Below, piece after piece: positions 4,732 to 7,091 of a stretch of DNA of 7,091 nucleotides (positions are counted from its first letter, which is position 1; every line of letters begins with the position of its first letter). Position numbers and translations under genes: made by a program. A model generated the notes under the pieces. It saw only the letters and a list, made by a program, of their open reading frames with translations. It was not told where the DNA came from and made no database searches. This DNA is from a bacterium UBP1_UBA4771 (GTDB lineage: Bacteria > Krumholzibacteriota > Krumholzibacteriia > Krumholzibacteriales > Krumholzibacteriaceae). The DNA lies in assembly GCA_002403295.1 (NCBI GenBank), contig DHHN01000193.1, positions 17,989 through 25,079 of the forward strand. Reading direction: 5' to 3'.

Positions 4732-6642
4732 GTGCATTCGAAAAAGCCAGCGGGGCTCGGCGGGTCGGCGCTCGAGCTCTACGAGTCGAAGAAGCGAAAC
4801 GTGGACGACATCGTGCGGATCGTGAAGCCGGGGAGCCGCATCTTCATCGGCTCCGGCGCCGCGGAGCCGCAGACGCTCGTCAACATGCTCATCGAGCGGG
4901 GCAAATCGATCGCCGACCACGAAACGATCAATCTCATCGAGCTCGGCACGACGCCGTACACCGAAGCGGTTCTCAGCAAGCCGTTTCACCAGAACGCGTT
5001 CTTCATCGGCGCGAACGTGCGGGGCGCGGTGAACGAGGGACGAGCCGAGTACACGCCGATCTTCATGTCCGAGCTGCCGTGGTACCTGCGCTCGGGGCGG
5101 CTGCGGATCGACGTGGCCTTCATACAGGTCGCGCCGCCCGACAACTACGGCTTCTGCTCGCTCGGCGTGTCGGTCGACATCGTGAAGGTCGCGGCCGAGA
5201 GCGCCAAGATCGTCGTCGCCGAGATCAACCGCCGGATGCCGCGCACCCTCGGAGACTGCTTCGTCCACCTCAAGGACATCGACCACATCGTCGAGAGCGA
5301 TGTCCCGCTTCCCGCGTGGCTCCCCCCGGAGCCGGACGAGGTCGCCGACCGGATCGGGCAGAACGTCGCGCACCTCGTGCGCGACGGCGCGACGATTCAG
5401 GCCGGCATCGGCATGATCCCGAACGCCATCCTCGCCCACCTGAAGGACAAGCACGACCTCGGCGTCCATACGGAGATGTTCTCGGACGGCATCATCGATC
5501 TCGTCGAGGCGGGGGTCGTCACGAACGCGCGCAAAACGCTCCATCAGGGCAAGATCATCGCGACCTTCTGCATGGGGACGCAACGCCTCTACGACTTCGT
5601 CGACGACAACCCGCTCATCGAGTTTCATCCGTGCGATTACACGAACGATCCGTTCCTCATCGCGCGAAACGACAACATGGTCTCGATCAACGCGGCGATC
5701 CAGATCGATCTCACGGGCCAGGTGTGCGCCGACTCGATCGGGGAGTATTTCTACGCGGGGATCGGGGGGCAGGTCGATTTCGTCCGCGGCGCGGCGAGAT
5801 CGAAAGGGGGCAAGCCCGTCATCGTGCTGCCCTCGACGGCCAAGAAAGGAACCGTCTCGCGCATCGTGCCGTTTCTCGACCAGGGCGCGGGCGTCGTGAC
5901 CTCGCGCGGCGACGTGGCCTACGTCGTGACCGAGTACGGGATCTGCAATCTCCACGGCCGCAACCTCCGCGAGCGCGCGCTCGCCCTCATCGGCGTCGCC
6001 CATCCCGACTTCCGTGACGAGCTCCTCAACTACGCGAAGCAGCGGCGCCTCGTCCATCTCGACCAGATGCCGCTCACGATCGCCGGCCGGTTCTACCCGG
6101 AGCAGTACGAGCACGCCGCCGCGTTCGGCGGCACGCGGATCTTCTTCCGGCCGATCAAGCCGACGGACGAGGCGATGGAGCGCTCGTTCTTCTACTCGCT
6201 GAGCGACGAAACGATCTACTACCGGTTCTTCAACATCCTCAAGACCATGCCGCACGAGAAGCTCCAGCCGCTCGTCAACATCGACTACCGCGAGGAGATG
6301 GCGATCGTGGCGCTCACCGGCGAGCCGGGCGACGAGGAGATGATCGCGATCGGCCGTTTCAAGCTCGACCACACCGACGACTTCGCCGAGATCGCCTTCG
6401 TCGTCGGCGACAACTGGCAGAACCGCGGGGTCGGCACCTATCTCATGAACACGCTCATCGAGATCGCGCAGGAGATGGGGGCCGACGGCTTCAAGGCCGA
6501 CGTGCTCGCCGACAACAAGAAGATGCTCCACGTGTTCCACAAGTGCGGCTATCCCGTCCAAAGCCGCCTCGAGGAGGGTGTCTACTCGATCCGCGTCGAT
6601 TTCATGGAGAGGAGCAAGCCGGGTGAGCGGCCGCAGCAATGA
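4732..6642 (+). CDS. Bifunctional acetyl-CoA hydrolase/CoA-transferase fused to a GNAT acetyltransferase
   Basis: The product has 636 residues. Residues about 15-445 are an acetyl-CoA hydrolase/4-hydroxybutyrate CoA-transferase type enzyme, probably cytoplasmic, which moves CoA between acyl groups through an enzyme-glutamyl-CoA intermediate. Visible motifs are IQAGIGMIPNAIL (from 222), HTEMFSDG with the probable catalytic Glu248, and GIGGQVDF (343-350), the Gly-rich CoA-site loop. Residues about 468-628 are a GNAT domain, beginning TRIFFRPIKPTDE. It carries the acetyl-CoA pyrophosphate loop QNRGVGTYL (563-571) and the late motif ADNKKMLHVFHKCGY. Fusions of this kind are known and annotated as bifunctional proteins, so the architecture is not unique. 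By analogy with Pat-type acetyltransferases, where an acyl-CoA-synthetase-like domain sits beside GNAT, the CoA-transferase part may sense or supply acyl-CoA for protein lysine acetylation; that role is inferred. The actual acyl substrates are unknown. The last 20 bases overlap the downstream deacetylase gene. Confidence 0.93.
   Translation: MHSKKPAGLGGSALELYESKKRNVDDIVRIVKPGSRIFIGSGAAEPQTLVNMLIERGKSIADHETINLIELGTTPYTEAVLSKPFHQNAFFIGANVRGAVNEGRAEYTPIFMSELPWYLRSGRLRIDVAFIQVAPPDNYGFCSLGVSVDIVKVAAESAKIVVAEINRRMPRTLGDCFVHLKDIDHIVESDVPLPAWLPPEPDEVADRIGQNVAHLVRDGATIQAGIGMIPNAILAHLKDKHDLGVHTEMFSDGIIDLVEAGVVTNARKTLHQGKIIATFCMGTQRLYDFVDDNPLIEFHPCDYTNDPFLIARNDNMVSINAAIQIDLTGQVCADSIGEYFYAGIGGQVDFVRGAARSKGGKPVIVLPSTAKKGTVSRIVPFLDQGAGVVTSRGDVAYVVTEYGICNLHGRNLRERALALIGVAHPDFRDELLNYAKQRRLVHLDQMPLTIAGRFYPEQYEHAAAFGGTRIFFRPIKPTDEAMERSFFYSLSDETIYYRFFNILKTMPHEKLQPLVNIDYREEMAIVALTGEPGDEEMIAIGRFKLDHTDDFAEIAFVVGDNWQNRGVGTYLMNTLIEIAQEMGADGFKADVLADNKKMLHVFHKCGYPVQSRLEEGVYSIRVDFMERSKPGERPQQ
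6610..6614 (+). promoter_or_regulatory. Shine-Dalgarno site of the deacetylase gene, inside the upstream CDS
   Basis: AGGAG, within the longer GGAGAGGAG at 6606-6614, lies eight bases before the GTG at 6623 and inside the last codons of the GNAT fusion. It fixes the GTG as the start. An ATG at 6639, overlapping the upstream stop, opens a different frame with no family similarity. Confidence 0.8.
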
Positions 6643-7091
6643 TCCGCGGACATTCTTCGTCAACTCGAAGCGCCTCGGCGGCTTCCGCTTCAGCCCGGAC
6701 CATCCGTTCAACCCGGAGCGCGTGACGCGGGTTTACCGGATGTGCGAGGAGCGGGGGCTCCTCTCGGGGCCGCGGGTGTCCGTCGTGGAGATCGAAGAGG
6801 CCGAGAGCGGCGTGCTCGAGCGGTTTCATACGCCCGAATACGTCGCGGCGCTCCGGCGCGCGAACGACGGCGTCGAGGTCGACGTCGAGATGCTCCACCA
6901 CGGCGTCGGCACCGCCGAGAATCCCGTCTTCAAGGGCGTGTACGATTTCGCCGCGATCTCGGCGACGGCGAGCCTCGCCGCGGCGCGGCTCATGGCCGCC
7001 GGCGCCGCGGGCGCGTTCAATCCCTGCGGCGGGTTCCACCACGCGCACCGCGACCGCGCCTCCGGTTTCTGCTACGCGAACGACATCGCGA
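6623..7091 (+). CDS. acuC: AcuC-like histone-deacetylase-family protein, N-terminal part (runs off right edge)
   Basis: The window shows the first 156 codons, starting at GTG 6623. The N-terminal segment FFVNSKRLGGFRFSPDHPFN, continued by PERV, has the HPFNxxRV feature of bacterial AcuC-type proteins. FHTPEYVAALRR follows near residue 70, and the family's catalytic segment is CGGFHHAHRDRASGFCYAND (from about 135). Its His139-His140 pair corresponds to the active-site histidine dyad of class I histone deacetylases. The zinc ligands lie further on, outside the window. The family removes acetyl groups from lysine; in Bacillus, AcuC reactivates acetylated acetyl-CoA synthetase. Here the gene overlaps the CoA-transferase/GNAT gene by 20 bases, so it is surely co-transcribed and probably translationally coupled. 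A matching acetyltransferase/deacetylase pair is the natural reading. Acetylpolyamine or other small-amide hydrolysis is an alternative, since the superfamily also includes such enzymes. Confidence 0.88.
   Translation, partial: MSGRSNDPRTFFVNSKRLGGFRFSPDHPFNPERVTRVYRMCEERGLLSGPRVSVVEIEEAESGVLERFHTPEYVAALRRANDGVEVDVEMLHHGVGTAENPVFKGVYDFAAISATASLAAARLMAAGAAGAFNPCGGFHHAHRDRASGFCYANDIA

Noticed and set aside
5079..6017. Rightward frame inside the CoA-transferase/GNAT gene
   Set aside because: It is Arg/Pro-rich low-complexity sequence in an alternative frame of a certain gene.
6639..6653. ATG overlapping the CoA-transferase/GNAT stop (ATGA) as start of the next gene
   Set aside because: This frame gives a Ser/Ala/Arg-rich nonsense peptide; the GTG at 6623 opens the frame with AcuC-like motifs and has AGGAG upstream.
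4699..6711. Leftward 670-codon open frame opposite the CoA-transferase/GNAT gene
   Set aside because: Its composition is dominated by Arg, Asp, Glu and Val with no domain, and it is antisense to a strongly recognised two-domain enzyme.
6602..7048. Leftward frame opposite the deacetylase gene
   Set aside because: It is Arg/Glu/Ala-rich shadow sequence; the rightward frame carries the histone-deacetylase active-site segment.

Overview
The window is GC-rich bacterial DNA holding five protein-coding genes, two of them cut by the window edges. Three of the five starts are GTG. Strong GAGG-type ribosome sites, a Sec-exported protein, a Tat-exported protein and a c-di-GMP phosphodiesterase point to a high-GC, probably Gram-negative bacterium. 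The sequence alone does not fix the phylum; a deltaproteobacterial lineage or a GC-rich candidate phylum would both fit.

Layout. The left two thirds (1-4574) is read leftward. In transcription order it holds an MFS transporter (4574-3282), a gene-free stretch of about 400 bases, an orphan REC/HD-GYP response regulator (2881-1832), a gap of 157 bases with a plausible promoter, a secreted alpha/beta-hydrolase-like protein with C-terminal TPRs (1674-103), and, 10 bases further on, the start of a Tat-exported protein (92 to beyond the left edge). The right third is read rightward from a divergent, AT-rich promoter region near 4638-4666. It holds an acetyl-CoA hydrolase/CoA-transferase fused to a GNAT acetyltransferase (4732-6642), overlapped by 20 bases by an AcuC-like histone-deacetylase-family gene (6623 to beyond the right edge).

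How the genes may work together. The rightward pair is the most informative part. One polypeptide joins a CoA-transferase/acyl-CoA hydrolase to an acetyltransferase, and the next, translationally coupled gene encodes a likely deacylase of the family that includes Bacillus AcuC. This suggests an acyl-CoA-linked protein acetylation/deacetylation switch, comparable in logic to the acuABC system of Bacillus but built from a different fusion. The leftward genes do not form one obvious pathway. The HD-GYP regulator has all expected receiver and metal-ligand residues but no histidine kinase in view. The secreted hydrolase-like protein has glycine where the nucleophilic serine would be expected and may be non-catalytic.

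I saw no tRNA, rRNA, CRISPR array, insertion sequence or phage gene.
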